Source: an uncultured Collinsella sp. (lineage in GTDB: Bacteria; Actinomycetota; Coriobacteriia; Coriobacteriales; Coriobacteriaceae). Taken from it: a stretch of 34,425 bases of DNA. The translations under genes and the position numbers were made by a program. The stretch is from contig CABUNJ010000027.1 in NCBI GenBank assembly GCA_902492935.1, positions 1 to 34,425 on the forward strand, written 5' to 3'. The notes beneath the pieces are model-generated. The model searched no databases and was not told the origin of the DNA. It was given only the letters and a program-made list of their open reading frames with translations. Position 1 is the stretch's first letter; each line of letters starts with the position of its first letter. Positions 7,417 to 15,274 of this stretch are shown one piece after another.

Positions 7417-8274
7417 TTACTCTGCTTTGCCCACAGAGTTGAGGTTGGTCATGCGGATCTTAACCAGCTCGGTGATCTCACGCATACCCTCCTTGGCCGG
7501 CTTCTTGGGATCGAAGCAGGCAGGGTTCTCGGCCATGTAGGCCATGAAGCCCTTGGTGTAGGCCTGACGCAGCTCGGTGGCGTAGTTAACCTTGCAGATG
7601 CCGTTCTTCACAGCCTCGGCAACCTGCTCATCGGGCACACCGGAGGTGCCGTGCAGAACCAGCGGCACGTCGACGGCGTCGCGGATGGCCTTGACCACGG
7701 ACTGCTCGATGTGCGGATCGCTCGTGTACACACCGTGGCTGGTGCCAACGCCAATAGCGAGAGAGGTGCAGCCGGTGCGCTCGACGAACTCCTTGGCCTC
7801 GGCCGGATCGGTGTAGGGGCTCTCGCCCTCAACCGCGGGACCGTCGTCCTCCTTGCCGCCAACCTTGCCGAGCTCAGCCTCGACGGGCACACCCATGGCG
7901 CGGCCAGCGTCGGCGACGGACTTGGTCAGGGCGATGTTGTCCTCGAAGGACTCGTGCGAGCCGTCGATCATGACAGAGGTGTAGCCAGTGCGGAAAGCCT
8001 GCATGCAGCGGTCATAGCCATCGCCGTGATCGAGGTGCAGGGCGACGGGCACGGAAGCGCGCTCGGCGGCAGCCTTGACCATGCCGTAGAAGTAGTCCAG
8101 GCCAGCGGTCTTGATGGTGCCCGGGGTGGTCTGCATGATGACGGGGGACTTGGTCTCCTCGGCAGCGGCCAGAACGGCCATAACAAACTCGAGGTTCTCG
8201 ACGTTGAACGCGCCGACGGCGTAGTGGCCGGCCTGAGCGTCCTTGAGCATCTTTTCGGTGGTAACAAGTGCCAT
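7417..8274 (-). CDS. Class II ketose-bisphosphate aldolase (fructose/tagatose-1,6-bisphosphate)
   Basis: This 285-residue zinc-dependent aldolase reversibly cleaves a ketose-1,6-bisphosphate into dihydroxyacetone phosphate and glyceraldehyde-3-phosphate. LHLDHGD (79-85) gives the catalytic Asp82 and zinc ligand His83. Further hallmarks are the AELGKVGG loop with GKEDD, GTSHGVY, and LHGTSGVPDE for phosphate binding. The family includes FbaA, GatY and KbaY. The HLDHG form and overall layout resemble FBA, but the window encodes lacABC and no LacD, so it could also supply the tagatose-bisphosphate step. Start ATG 8274 has an AGGAG site; longer upstream frames lack one. It is divergent from a DeoR regulator, with a candidate operator between them. 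Confidence 0.9.
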   Translation of the reverse strand: MALVTTEKMLKDAQAGHYAVGAFNVENLEFVMAVLAAAEETKSPVIMQTTPGTIKTAGLDYFYGMVKAAAERASVPVALHLDHGDGYDRCMQAFRTGYTSVMIDGSHESFEDNIALTKSVADAGRAMGVPVEAELGKVGGKEDDGPAVEGESPYTDPAEAKEFVERTGCTSLAIGVGTSHGVYTSDPHIEQSVVKAIRDAVDVPLVLHGTSGVPDEQVAEAVKNGICKVNYATELRQAYTKGFMAYMAENPACFDPKKPAKEGMREITELVKIRMTNLNSVGKAE

Positions 8275-8464
8275 GAGCGTTTGCTCCTCTCCCTCGCCCG
8301 CATCTGGACATCGGGCGTAGTTGTTCACAAGGCGTTTTACCTTGCGTTTTACTGCGCTCATTGTATGAAATTCAGCGGCTTTGCACGTGCGAGATATTGA
8401 GCCCATGCAGGTCAATACAGCCGTTTTTGAAAAGCAAACGGAAGGAATTGGAGCCAAGCGGGCG

Positions 8465-8476
8465 TGTTCGATATTG
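8465..8476. promoter_or_regulatory. Candidate DeoR-type operator TGTTCGATATTG
   Basis: This 12-mer lies in the 334-bp gap between the aldolase and DeoR genes, which otherwise holds no gene. The same word occurs perfectly (inverted) at 21238-21249 (lacF) and 27536-27547 (GH1), and with 1-2 changes at 32219-32230 (EIICB) and 19243-19254 (lacA). TGTTCG is a half-site typical of DeoR/GlpR-family repressors, which makes the adjacent regulator the natural candidate to bind it. Confidence 0.5.
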
Positions 8477-8608
8477 AATTTTGGGCGTTCAGCGTCTTTC
8501 TTTTATAGAAAAGATAAGTAATCGAAAGGTGTTTTCTTATCCAAAAAGAAAATGAACGAAAATAGAGTCAACACAATTCCTGCAAATTTGGCCGAGAATG
8601 GAGCAGCT

Positions 8609-9412
8609 ATGGCCCATGCAACAACCCGAGCCTTCGCCGATGAGCGTCGTGCCGCCATCATGGAAATGCTCGAGCATAATGCCTCGGTGCAGGTAGCAGA
8701 AATCGCCCAGACCTTTGGCGTGTCCTCCGTCACCGCCCGCGCCGACCTTGACGCGCTCGCCGAAGCAGGCAAGCTGCGCCGCACACATGGTGGTGCCGTA
8801 TCGCTCCACAAACGCCTAACCGTTTCCACGCAGGATCGCCGCATCAATGTCAACGTCGCCGCCAAGCAGGCCATCGCGCAAAGCGCCATCGAGCTCGTCA
8901 ATGACGGCGACACGCTGCTCGTCGACTCGGGCACCACGGCGCTCGAGTTCGTCCGGCTCCTCGATCAGCGCGACGGTATCACCGTCATCACGGCCGACAT
9001 TACCATTGCCGATTACATCGACGAGAGCATGCCCTCAGTCGATGTCGTCATGCTGGGCGGGGCGCTGCGCAAAGGCCATCGTTATTTGTACGGACCGCTC
9101 ACTATGCAGGCGCTCCAAATGGTCCATGCCGATTTGGCCGTCATGTGCCCCGGCGCCTTTGTCCCCAGCTGCGGCTTTACGACCGACTTTCCGCAGATGG
9201 CCGAGACCAAAACGGCTATGATCGCCGCGGCCCATCAAAGCGTCGCCCTCATGGACGCCAGTAAGGTCAACGGACGCGGCATGTACCGCTTTGCCGAGCT
9301 GACCGATGTCGACGCCATCGTGATGGACCGTGACCCCGATCATGCCGTCGCCACCTCAATCGCCGAGGCCGCCGACAGCGCACGTCCAGCCCTCATCATC
9401 GCCGGCGCTTAA
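8609..9412 (+). CDS. DeoR/GlpR-family transcriptional regulator
   Basis: This is a sugar-phosphate-responsive repressor of about 267 residues. The N-terminal winged helix contains RRAAIMEMLEHNASVQVAEI and the DeoR signature around VSSVTARADLDALAEAGKLRR. The C-terminal effector domain has the VDSGTTALEF phosphate-binding segment, ITADITIA, GGALRKGHRYLYGP and a DASKV motif. ATG 8609 has a GGAG site 5 nt upstream; an upstream in-frame ATG at 8552 has only a weak AAAAAGAAA leader. It is divergent from the aldolase gene. A shared motif near several lac genes suggests that it governs the lactose/tagatose pathway, much as LacR (also DeoR family) does in lactic acid bacteria. That link is inference. 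Confidence 0.9.
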   Translation: MAHATTRAFADERRAAIMEMLEHNASVQVAEIAQTFGVSSVTARADLDALAEAGKLRRTHGGAVSLHKRLTVSTQDRRINVNVAAKQAIAQSAIELVNDGDTLLVDSGTTALEFVRLLDQRDGITVITADITIADYIDESMPSVDVVMLGGALRKGHRYLYGPLTMQALQMVHADLAVMCPGAFVPSCGFTTDFPQMAETKTAMIAAAHQSVALMDASKVNGRGMYRFAELTDVDAIVMDRDPDHAVATSIAEAADSARPALIIAGA

Positions 9413-9453
9413 ACAAAAACCACCACAAAGGGGACAGGCACCTTTGTGGTGGT
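9411..9453 (-). terminator. Terminator between deoR-type gene and flavodiiron gene
   Basis: ACCACCACAAAGG (9419-9431) and its exact complement (9441-9453) form a 13-bp stem. The minus-strand side continues with GTTTTTG, so it mainly ends the flavodiiron gene. It may also stop readthrough from the DeoR gene. Confidence 0.8.
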
Positions 9454-9486
9454 TGTGATGGTTGAGCGTCAAAAGTGAACGTGTCG

Positions 9487-10647
9487 CTACTTGGACAGCT
9501 CGTCGGCGAGGGCCTCGATCTGAGCGCGCGAGGCTTCGTTGAGCGAGCCCAGCACAGTCACCTTGTTCTGCGTCAGGGTGATGTCCTTCATGCCCTCGAG
9601 CTCCTTGGTCATAACCTTGGCAGCCGCGGGTGCCCAAGAACCGGCCTCGACGAGCGCCACCGTACGGTTCTGGTAGGCGTGCTCGGCGAGCGCATGGATG
9701 AAGGTGCTCATGCACGGGAAGATCTCGCCCTGATAGGTGATGGAGGCGAGCACCAGACGGTCGTAGCGGAACGCATCCTCAACGGCCTCGGCCATGTCGT
9801 CACGAGCCAGGTCAAAGACGGAAACCTTCTGTCCGCGAGCCTCAAGCGCAGATGCGAGCTCCTCGACGGCAGCCTTCAGATGCCCGTACACGCTCGCATA
9901 GGCAATCGTGATACCCTCGTCCTCGGGCTGATAGCTCGACCAGGTGTTATAGGTGTCGAGGTAGTAGCCCAGGTTCTCGGTCAGCACGGGGCCGTGGAGC
10001 GGGCAGATAATCTGGATGTCCAGGTCGGCGGCCTTCTTGAGGACGGCCTGTACAAACTTGCCGAACTTACCGACGATGCCAAAGTAGTAACGGCGAGCCT
10101 CGCAAGCCCAGCCTTCCGGATCCTCGATGTCGTTGGCGCCAAACTTGCCAAAGCCGTCGGCACTAAAGAGCACCTTGTCGGTGGACTCGTAGGAGAAGAT
10201 CACCTCGGGCCAGTGAACGTTGGGGGCGCCGATAAAGGTCAGGCTGTGGCCGCCCAGGTCGAGCACGTCGCCCTCTTTGACGACCATCTTGCGCTCGGGG
10301 TAGTCGGTGCCAAAGTAGTTGACCATCATGCGGAAGGCGCCCATGCTGGCCACAATCTGTGCCTGGGGATAGCGCTCCATAAAGGCGGCGATGCCAGCAG
10401 AGTGATCGGGCTCCATGTGATGGATAACCAGGTAGTCGGGCGTACGTCCATCGAGCGCGGCCTCGAGGTTGCCGAGCCACTCGTCGACAAAACCACCGTC
10501 GACCGAATCGGCGACGGCGATCTTGTCGCCCAAGATAACGTAGCTGTTGTATGCCATACCGTTCTCGGACACGTCGTACTGGCCCTCGAACAGGTCAATG
10601 TCGTGATCGTCAACGCCGATGTAGCGGATATCCTTGGTGATCTCCAT
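9487..10647 (-). CDS. Flavodiiron protein (FprA/A-type flavoprotein)
   Basis: This 386-residue cytoplasmic enzyme reduces O2 to water or NO to N2O, protecting anaerobes. The N-terminal metallo-beta-lactamase-like half has the diiron HxExDH motif in HHMEPDH (H77, E79, D81, H82), further ligand regions (SADGFG, PLHGP), and the GAPNVHWPE stretch. The C-terminal half (from about 250) is a flavodoxin domain beginning ITIAYASVYGH, where FMN binds. There is no fused rubredoxin, so an external electron donor is needed. ATG 10647 has an AGGAGG site. It sits alone, with its own promoter and terminator, and has no evident functional link to the sugar genes. Confidence 0.95.
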   Translation of the reverse strand: MEITKDIRYIGVDDHDIDLFEGQYDVSENGMAYNSYVILGDKIAVADSVDGGFVDEWLGNLEAALDGRTPDYLVIHHMEPDHSAGIAAFMERYPQAQIVASMGAFRMMVNYFGTDYPERKMVVKEGDVLDLGGHSLTFIGAPNVHWPEVIFSYESTDKVLFSADGFGKFGANDIEDPEGWACEARRYYFGIVGKFGKFVQAVLKKAADLDIQIICPLHGPVLTENLGYYLDTYNTWSSYQPEDEGITIAYASVYGHLKAAVEELASALEARGQKVSVFDLARDDMAEAVEDAFRYDRLVLASITYQGEIFPCMSTFIHALAEHAYQNRTVALVEAGSWAPAAAKVMTKELEGMKDITLTQNKVTVLGSLNEASRAQIEALADELSK

Positions 10648-10663
10648 CAGGCAAAGCCTCCTA

Positions 10664-10693
10664 GATAGACAAAAGAACCCGTCTATCATAGCA
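10664..10693 (-). promoter_or_regulatory. Extended -10 promoter and leader hairpin of the flavodiiron gene
   Basis: On the minus strand TGCTATGAT (10693-10685) reads as an extended -10 box, about 38 nt before the start codon. A perfect 7-bp stem, GATAGAC...GTCTATC (10664-10670 with 10681-10687), sits immediately before the AGGAGG ribosome site. The stem partly overlaps the -10, so only its lower part would be in the mRNA if +1 is near 10678. The promoter is plausible; the hairpin's role is uncertain. Confidence 0.4.
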
Positions 10694-10776
10694 CTCGGCA
10701 GCATTCCAACTGTTATCTGCCGGCATCCATACCGATTGTTATTGAAATACGATAAATCGCCGTTTACCTGCGCAAA

Positions 10777-11808
10777 CTATGAGCGTGGCATCGCCGTGCT
10801 ATGTCGAATGATGAGCTGGCCGGGGATACGAATAGCAACGGTTTTACCCGCCGTACCCGCCTCGGGAACCGCATGCTCAAACACCTCGCGCCCACGTTGA
10901 TGCAAGTCGAATCGAACGGTCGTAAGCTCGTTATGCGCGACAAAATCATCGAGTGAATCGTCGACGCCCACCACGCTTACGTCCTCGGGCACGCGCAGGC
11001 CGCTATCACGCAGCGCGGCAATCGCGCCATTTGCCATCTGATCGTTTGCCGCATAAATCGCCGTCATGGTGCGATCGTGCTCGGCCAGGTACCTGCCGGC
11101 CTCGTAGCCGCTGTTGGCAGACCAGTCGCCCTCGAGCGGCTCTGCCGGCTCGATGTGTTTACGCTCGAGTGCATCCTGCCAACCGGCGCGACGAAATTGC
11201 TCGTCGACCGAGAACGACGGGCCGCCAATATAGCGAATCTGCTCGTGCCCCAGCTCAAACAAGTGATCCATAAGCAAGAGCGAGCAGCCGTAATGATCGG
11301 AGTCGACCGTGGTCACGCGCGGGTGCGCGTACATGGTAACGATGACCGTGCCAATGCCCGGCAGTGGATCAAACGTCTCAAAATCGGGCGCCATGCGGCT
11401 CATGCCGATGATGATGCCGTCCACCGGCAATGCGGCCATACGACGCGTGGCCTCGGCAAGCGAAAACTCTTCGGTCTTGGACATCTCGACCAGCGTGATG
11501 GCGCAATTATGCTCGCGAGCAGCGCTGGCGATGCCGTCGATCATTGAGAGGTTGCCAAACTTGGTGACATCGTTGATGCATAGGCCGACCGAATGGTAAC
11601 GGCCGTCGCGCAGCGAGCGACCGGCATAACTCGGACGAAAGCCGAGCTCTTGCATGGCGGCCTGCACGCGCTGGCGCGTCTGCTCGTTAACGTTGGGCAA
11701 GCCGTTGGCGACGCGCGAAACCGTCTGCTGCGAAACGCCAGCAGCGCGGGCGACGTCGGCCATGGAGACCGGACGCGAACTGGTATCGTTGGACGGGCGC
11801 CTTGCCAC
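10777..11808 (-). CDS. LacI-family repressor, divergent from galK
   Basis: This 343-residue regulator has a helix-turn-helix at about 14-40 (MADVARAAGVSQQTVSRVANG; recognition pair Q27-Q28). A hinge is followed by a periplasmic-binding-protein-like sugar domain with LPVDGIIIGMSR, IGGPSFSVDEQFRRAGW and VVGVDDSLDDFVAHNELTTVRFD. It most likely represses galKT and itself. Three copies of a 14-bp operator (TGTTAACGTACTCA type) lie in the divergent promoter region. The start is GTG 11808 with an AAGGTGAT-type site. The effector, probably galactose or a derivative, is inferred from the neighbour. Confidence 0.93.
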   Translation of the reverse strand: MARRPSNDTSSRPVSMADVARAAGVSQQTVSRVANGLPNVNEQTRQRVQAAMQELGFRPSYAGRSLRDGRYHSVGLCINDVTKFGNLSMIDGIASAAREHNCAITLVEMSKTEEFSLAEATRRMAALPVDGIIIGMSRMAPDFETFDPLPGIGTVIVTMYAHPRVTTVDSDHYGCSLLLMDHLFELGHEQIRYIGGPSFSVDEQFRRAGWQDALERKHIEPAEPLEGDWSANSGYEAGRYLAEHDRTMTAIYAANDQMANGAIAALRDSGLRVPEDVSVVGVDDSLDDFVAHNELTTVRFDLHQRGREVFEHAVPEAGTAGKTVAIRIPGQLIIRHSTAMPRS

Positions 11809-11901
11809 AGGATCACCTTCACCCTTGCGAGATTTGAATAGCGTGAATGCCGGCCCGGGCAGAAATACATCCCGCGCCGAGGCCCGCTATCGTCGGACGC
11901 A

Positions 11902-12102
11902 TGTTAACGTACTCTACTTTTTCTATCTGCATCTCTTCTGCTTTATAAGTCCATACGACAGTACCGTTCACGGCTGTATTTCTACCGATTACCAGATTCT
12001 CAAAAAGTGACAAGCGATGTGTTATGAGTACGTTAACATAGCCCATAACGTGCGGTATCGCAAACACTTGGTTCATGCCGCTTCAAGTTGTTAACGTACT
12101 CA
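11902..12102. promoter_or_regulatory. galKT control region: three LacI operators
   Basis: The 338-bp gap between the LacI gene and galK holds TGTTAACGTACTCT (11902-11915), TGAGTACGTTAACA (12025-12038, inverted) and TGTTAACGTACTCA (12089-12102). All are centred on CG, as LacI-family operators are. The last copy is 45 bp before galK. Widely spaced multiple sites would allow looping. A CCGTTCACGG motif (11964-11973) lies between sites 1 and 2. No confident promoter hexamers could be assigned. Confidence 0.75.
11964..11973. promoter_or_regulatory. CCGTTCACGG motif, galK copy
   Basis: This is one of a set of CCGTTCACGG-like words present in every sugar-gene promoter region from here to the right edge (also 19303, 21210, 22399, 27365 and 32207). 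The arms CCGT/ACGG are complementary around two central bases. The binding protein is unknown. Confidence 0.4.
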
Positions 12103-12146
12103 TAACGACGCAAAACTCACCCGTGCGCGCCAAGGAAAGGACTCCC

Positions 12147-13352
12147 ATGACCACCCCCGACGAAAAGACATTCGCCACGCTCACTAAGCTGTTTGAGGAG
12201 GAGTTTGGCCCCATCGGCGACCGCCAGGTGCTCTACGTGCACGCGCCCGGCCGTTCCGAGATCAGCGGCAACCACACCGACCACGAGGGTGGCCACGTTA
12301 TCGCCGGCTCGCTCGATGTCGCCGTCGACGGCATCGCCGTGGCAACCGACTCCAACAAGGTTCGCGTCGCCGACGAGGGCTATCCTACGTTTGAGATCAC
12401 GCTCGACACGCTGGATATTCAAGAGTCCGAGAAGGGCACGTCCGCGAGCCTCGTCCGCGGCATGGCCCACGAGATCGCAGCGCTTGGTGTTGAGCCCAAG
12501 GGCTTCGACTTTGCCTTCACCTGCTCCGTTCCCTCGGGCGGCGGCCTTTCCAGCTCCGCTGCCGTCGAGGCCGCGTACGGTCGTGCCATGGAGACGCTCT
12601 GGGGCGCGCCCGCCATTGAGCCCGTCACGCTCGCTCAGATGAGCCAGCGCACCGAGAACAACTATTACGGCAAGCCCTGCGGTCTGATGGACCAGGCCGC
12701 CGTTTGCTTGGGCGGACTCGCCTACATGGACTTTGAGGATCAAGCCCAGCCCAAGACCCAGAAGCTCGAGCTCAACTTTGAGGATCACGGTTATGCGCTT
12801 GTGCTCGTTAAAGTGGGCGCCGACCACGTGGCCGCCACCGACGACTACGCCGCCGTTCCGCGCGAGATGCAGGACGTTGCCGCCGAGTTTGGCAAGGCAC
12901 GCCTGTGCGAGGTAAACGTTGCCGACTTTGACGCCAAGCTCCCCGAGCTGCGTGCCAAGCTGGGCGACCGCGCGTGCCTGCGCGCCGTTCACTACTGGTA
13001 CGAGAACGGCCTGGTCGACAAGCGCTGGGCAGCTCTGAACGCCGGCGACATCGACCAGTTCCTGGTCCTGACGCGCGAGTCCGGCGCCAGCTCTGCCATG
13101 TACCTGCAGAATGTTGTTGCCAAGCTGGGTTCCGAGCAGCCTTCCATGTATGCCCTGGCGCTGGCCGAGCACGTGCTCGACGGCCGCGGCGCCGTCCGTA
13201 TCCACGGTGGCGGCTTTGGTGGCACCATCCAGGCCTTCGTGCCGCTCGACCTGGTCGACACCTTCATTGCCAAGATGAACGGCTGGCTGGGCGAGGGCTC
13301 TGCCCGTCACTACGCCATCTCTGACAAGGGGGCTTACGCGGCATGGCTGTAA
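12147..13352 (+). CDS. galK: Galactokinase
   Basis: GalK phosphorylates galactose at C1 with ATP, the first Leloir step. The 401-residue protein shows the galactokinase signature GRSEISGNHTDH (35-46), the GHMP-kinase ATP loop PSGGGLSSSAA (129-139), the catalytic-Asp segment GLMDQAA, and the C-terminal HGGGFGGT motif. ATG 12147 has an AAGGAAAGG site. Its stop codon overlaps the start region of galT, so the two form an operon. Control is probably by the divergent LacI protein through the three operators upstream. No galE or galM is present in the window, so UDP-galactose epimerisation must be encoded elsewhere. Confidence 0.96.
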   Translation: MTTPDEKTFATLTKLFEEEFGPIGDRQVLYVHAPGRSEISGNHTDHEGGHVIAGSLDVAVDGIAVATDSNKVRVADEGYPTFEITLDTLDIQESEKGTSASLVRGMAHEIAALGVEPKGFDFAFTCSVPSGGGLSSSAAVEAAYGRAMETLWGAPAIEPVTLAQMSQRTENNYYGKPCGLMDQAAVCLGGLAYMDFEDQAQPKTQKLELNFEDHGYALVLVKVGADHVAATDDYAAVPREMQDVAAEFGKARLCEVNVADFDAKLPELRAKLGDRACLRAVHYWYENGLVDKRWAALNAGDIDQFLVLTRESGASSAMYLQNVVAKLGSEQPSMYALALAEHVLDGRGAVRIHGGGFGGTIQAFVPLDLVDTFIAKMNGWLGEGSARHYAISDKGAYAAWL

Positions 13353-14971
13353 TGACTGACGTGCGCGAGGCTGCGCAGAACCTGATCGAGTACGCTATTC
13401 ACCGATCGATGATCGGCCAGGACGATCGCATCTGGGCATACAACACCATTTTGGAGTGTATCGGCGCCACGGGCCCCGCACTCGACATGGCCTGGGCGCT
13501 GCAGACCGAGAAGATTTCGCTTCTGCACCCTGACACACTCCCCGACTTTGACCTTGAGGGCACGCTCGCCGTACTTTCCGAGGCCGCCGTTGCCAACGGC
13601 GCTGCCGAGGACACGGCGTCGGGCCGCGACCGCATCGCTATGCGCATCATGGGCGTGCTCATGCCGAGGCCTTCGGTTGTAAACGAGGAGTTCAATGGGC
13701 GCATGGGCGTCAACGAGCCCCGCGCCGCGACCGACTGGTTCTACGGCCTGTGCTGTGACGCCGGTTACGTGCGTCGCGCCGCCATCGCGCGCAACATCAA
13801 ATGGAGCACTTCCACCAACTGGGGTGACCTCGAGATAACCATCAACCTGTCAAAGCCCGAAAAGGACCCGCGCGATATTGCCGCGGCCGGCGCCGCAAAG
13901 AACACGGGCGAGAAGTATCCCGCCTGTCAGCTCTGCATCGAAAACGAGGGGTATCCCGGACGCTCCGCCGCAGCCGACGGCGGCGCTCATCCCGCCCGTC
14001 AGAACCTACGCGTTATTCCCATTCAGCTTGATGGCGAGCGCTGGGGTTTCCAGTACAGCCCGTATGCGTATTTTAACGAGCACTGCATTGCCATGAGCTC
14101 CGAGCATCGCCCGATGCACGTGGACCGCAAGGGTCTGACCTGCCTGCTCGACTTTGTCGACCTGTTCCCGCACTACTTTATTGGCTCCAACGCCGACCTG
14201 CCCATCGTGGGCGGCTCGATTCTTTCGCACGACCACTTCCAGGGCGGCGCGCACGAGTTCCCCATGATGCATGCCGCCGAGGTCTCGCAGTTTAGCGTGC
14301 CGGGCTTTGACCAGGTCAGCGGTACCGTGCTGCAGTGGCCGCTCTCGGTGCTGCGCCTGCGCTCGCATGACCGCGCTCAGCTGCTCGACGCTGCCGAGAA
14401 GATTATCCTCGCCTGGCGCGAGTGGACCGATGAATCGGTTGGCGTCATCGCGCACACAGCCGACGGCGTGGCGCACAACACCGTGACGCCCGTCATCCGC
14501 CGCGTCGACTCCCGCGGCAATGCCGGCGGCGAGATCTACGAGGCCTACCTGGCGCTTCGCTGCAACATCACGACCGACGAGCACCCGCTGGGCGTTTTCC
14601 ACCCACATGCCGAGTACCACCACATTAAGAAGGAGAACATCGGCCTGATCGAGGTCATGGGCCTGGCGATTCTGCCGCCGCGCCTGGTTCCCGAGCTTGG
14701 CGCCGTCCGCGAGCATCTGCTGGCAGCCAAGGTCGATGCCAGCTACGACCTTGCCGACGCGCTCGAGGGCGATGACCTTTGTCGCAGCCACGCCGCATGG
14801 GCCGAGGACGTCTTTGCCCGCCGCGCCGACGAGCTTACGGCGGATAACGCCATCGATATCCTGCACGAGGAGGTCGGCGTGGTGTTTGGCCACGTGCTCG
14901 ACAACGCCGGCGTCTTTAAATGGGACGAGGCAGGACGCGCCGCCCAGCAGCGCTTTATCGACTCACTGTAA
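13343..14971 (+). CDS. galT: UDP-glucose--hexose-1-phosphate uridylyltransferase (Firmicutes-type GalT)
   Basis: GalT exchanges galactose-1-phosphate with UDP-glucose. The 542-residue length and motifs fit the longer GalT class found in Firmicutes and Bifidobacteria, not the E. coli type. Visible are CQLCIENEGYPGR, FQYSPYAYFNEHCI, GSNADLPIVGGS and the active-site SHDHFQGG (H296, H298), plus FHPHAEYHHIK near the C-terminus. ATG 13343 has an AAGGGGG stretch 10 nt upstream and overlaps galK by 10 bp. ATG 13352, which overlaps the galK TAA by one base, is the alternative. Translation is coupled to galK in both cases. Confidence 0.95.
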   Translation: MAVMTDVREAAQNLIEYAIHRSMIGQDDRIWAYNTILECIGATGPALDMAWALQTEKISLLHPDTLPDFDLEGTLAVLSEAAVANGAAEDTASGRDRIAMRIMGVLMPRPSVVNEEFNGRMGVNEPRAATDWFYGLCCDAGYVRRAAIARNIKWSTSTNWGDLEITINLSKPEKDPRDIAAAGAAKNTGEKYPACQLCIENEGYPGRSAAADGGAHPARQNLRVIPIQLDGERWGFQYSPYAYFNEHCIAMSSEHRPMHVDRKGLTCLLDFVDLFPHYFIGSNADLPIVGGSILSHDHFQGGAHEFPMMHAAEVSQFSVPGFDQVSGTVLQWPLSVLRLRSHDRAQLLDAAEKIILAWREWTDESVGVIAHTADGVAHNTVTPVIRRVDSRGNAGGEIYEAYLALRCNITTDEHPLGVFHPHAEYHHIKKENIGLIEVMGLAILPPRLVPELGAVREHLLAAKVDASYDLADALEGDDLCRSHAAWAEDVFARRADELTADNAIDILHEEVGVVFGHVLDNAGVFKWDEAGRAAQQRFIDSL

Positions 14972-15017
14972 TGATCCCTTGGGGACGGAGTAAAACGGAT
15001 CATTTCGTCTTCAAGGC

Positions 15018-15058
15018 AACGGCGCCCGCCGGCAACATCGCCGACGGGCGCCGTTTTC
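15018..15058 (+). terminator. Terminator of galKT
   Basis: AACGGCGCCCG (15018-15028) pairs exactly with CGGGCGCCGTT (15045-15055), followed by TTCTG. It lies 47 bp after the galT stop. Confidence 0.8.
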
Positions 15059-15089
15059 TGATGCAAGGGTAGCTAATTTGCACCAAAAC

Positions 15090-15136
15090 AAGGAGTGTTC
15101 CAAACTGCCGGCAGAGAAGGAACGCCCCAGGTGCCG
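15090..15136 (+). repeat. Left direct repeat flanking the AAA ATPase gene
   Basis: This 47-bp sequence beginning AAGGAGTGTTCCAAACTGCC recurs as a 48-bp, roughly 80% identical copy at 16599-16646, just after the ATPase gene. Both copies lie outside any coding sequence and in the same orientation. Confidence 0.7.
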
Positions 15137-15147
15137 ACCTAAACCCC

Positions 15148-15234
15148 CACACTATTCGATGGAAAAACGTGGTTGCCTCCCACATTATTCGATGGAAAAA
15201 CGTGGTTTACTCCCACATTTTTCGATGGAAAGAC
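15148..15234 (+). repeat. Three tandem operator-like dyad repeats before the AAA ATPase gene
   Basis: The unit CCACATTATTCGATGGAAAA with a closing CGTGG occurs at about 15148-15172 and 15180-15204, and in shortened form at about 15213-15234, a period of about 32 bp. The ends CCACRTT and AACGTGG are inverted copies, so each unit is a dyad. The last unit covers the expected -35 region of the TATACT promoter. This pattern suggests cooperative binding of a regulator, possibly the gene's own product, but that is inference. Confidence 0.65.
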
Positions 15235-15245
15235 CAAGACGGTCT

Positions 15246-15251
15246 TATACT
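15246..15251 (+). promoter_or_regulatory. -10 box of the AAA ATPase gene
   Basis: TATACT lies 24 bp upstream of the start codon and would give a short leader with the AGGAGG site at 15266-15271. The -35 position falls inside the third dyad repeat. Confidence 0.5.
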
Positions 15252-15274
15252 AACCATGATCGTTAGGAGGCAGT

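Noticed and set aside
9475..10668. A 397-codon plus-strand frame opposite the flavodiiron gene
   Set aside because: The minus strand has all flavodiiron motifs with a good ribosome site. The plus-strand translation matches nothing and is a GC-bias shadow.
15148..15234. CRISPR array
   Set aside because: There are only three units, the spacing segments are not unique spacers, each unit is a dyad over a promoter, and no cas genes are nearby.
15078..15266. A small plus-strand frame encoding repeated HYSMEKRG units
   Set aside because: The peptide repeat simply reflects the three DNA dyad repeats. It lacks a ribosome site and overlaps the promoter of the ATPase gene.
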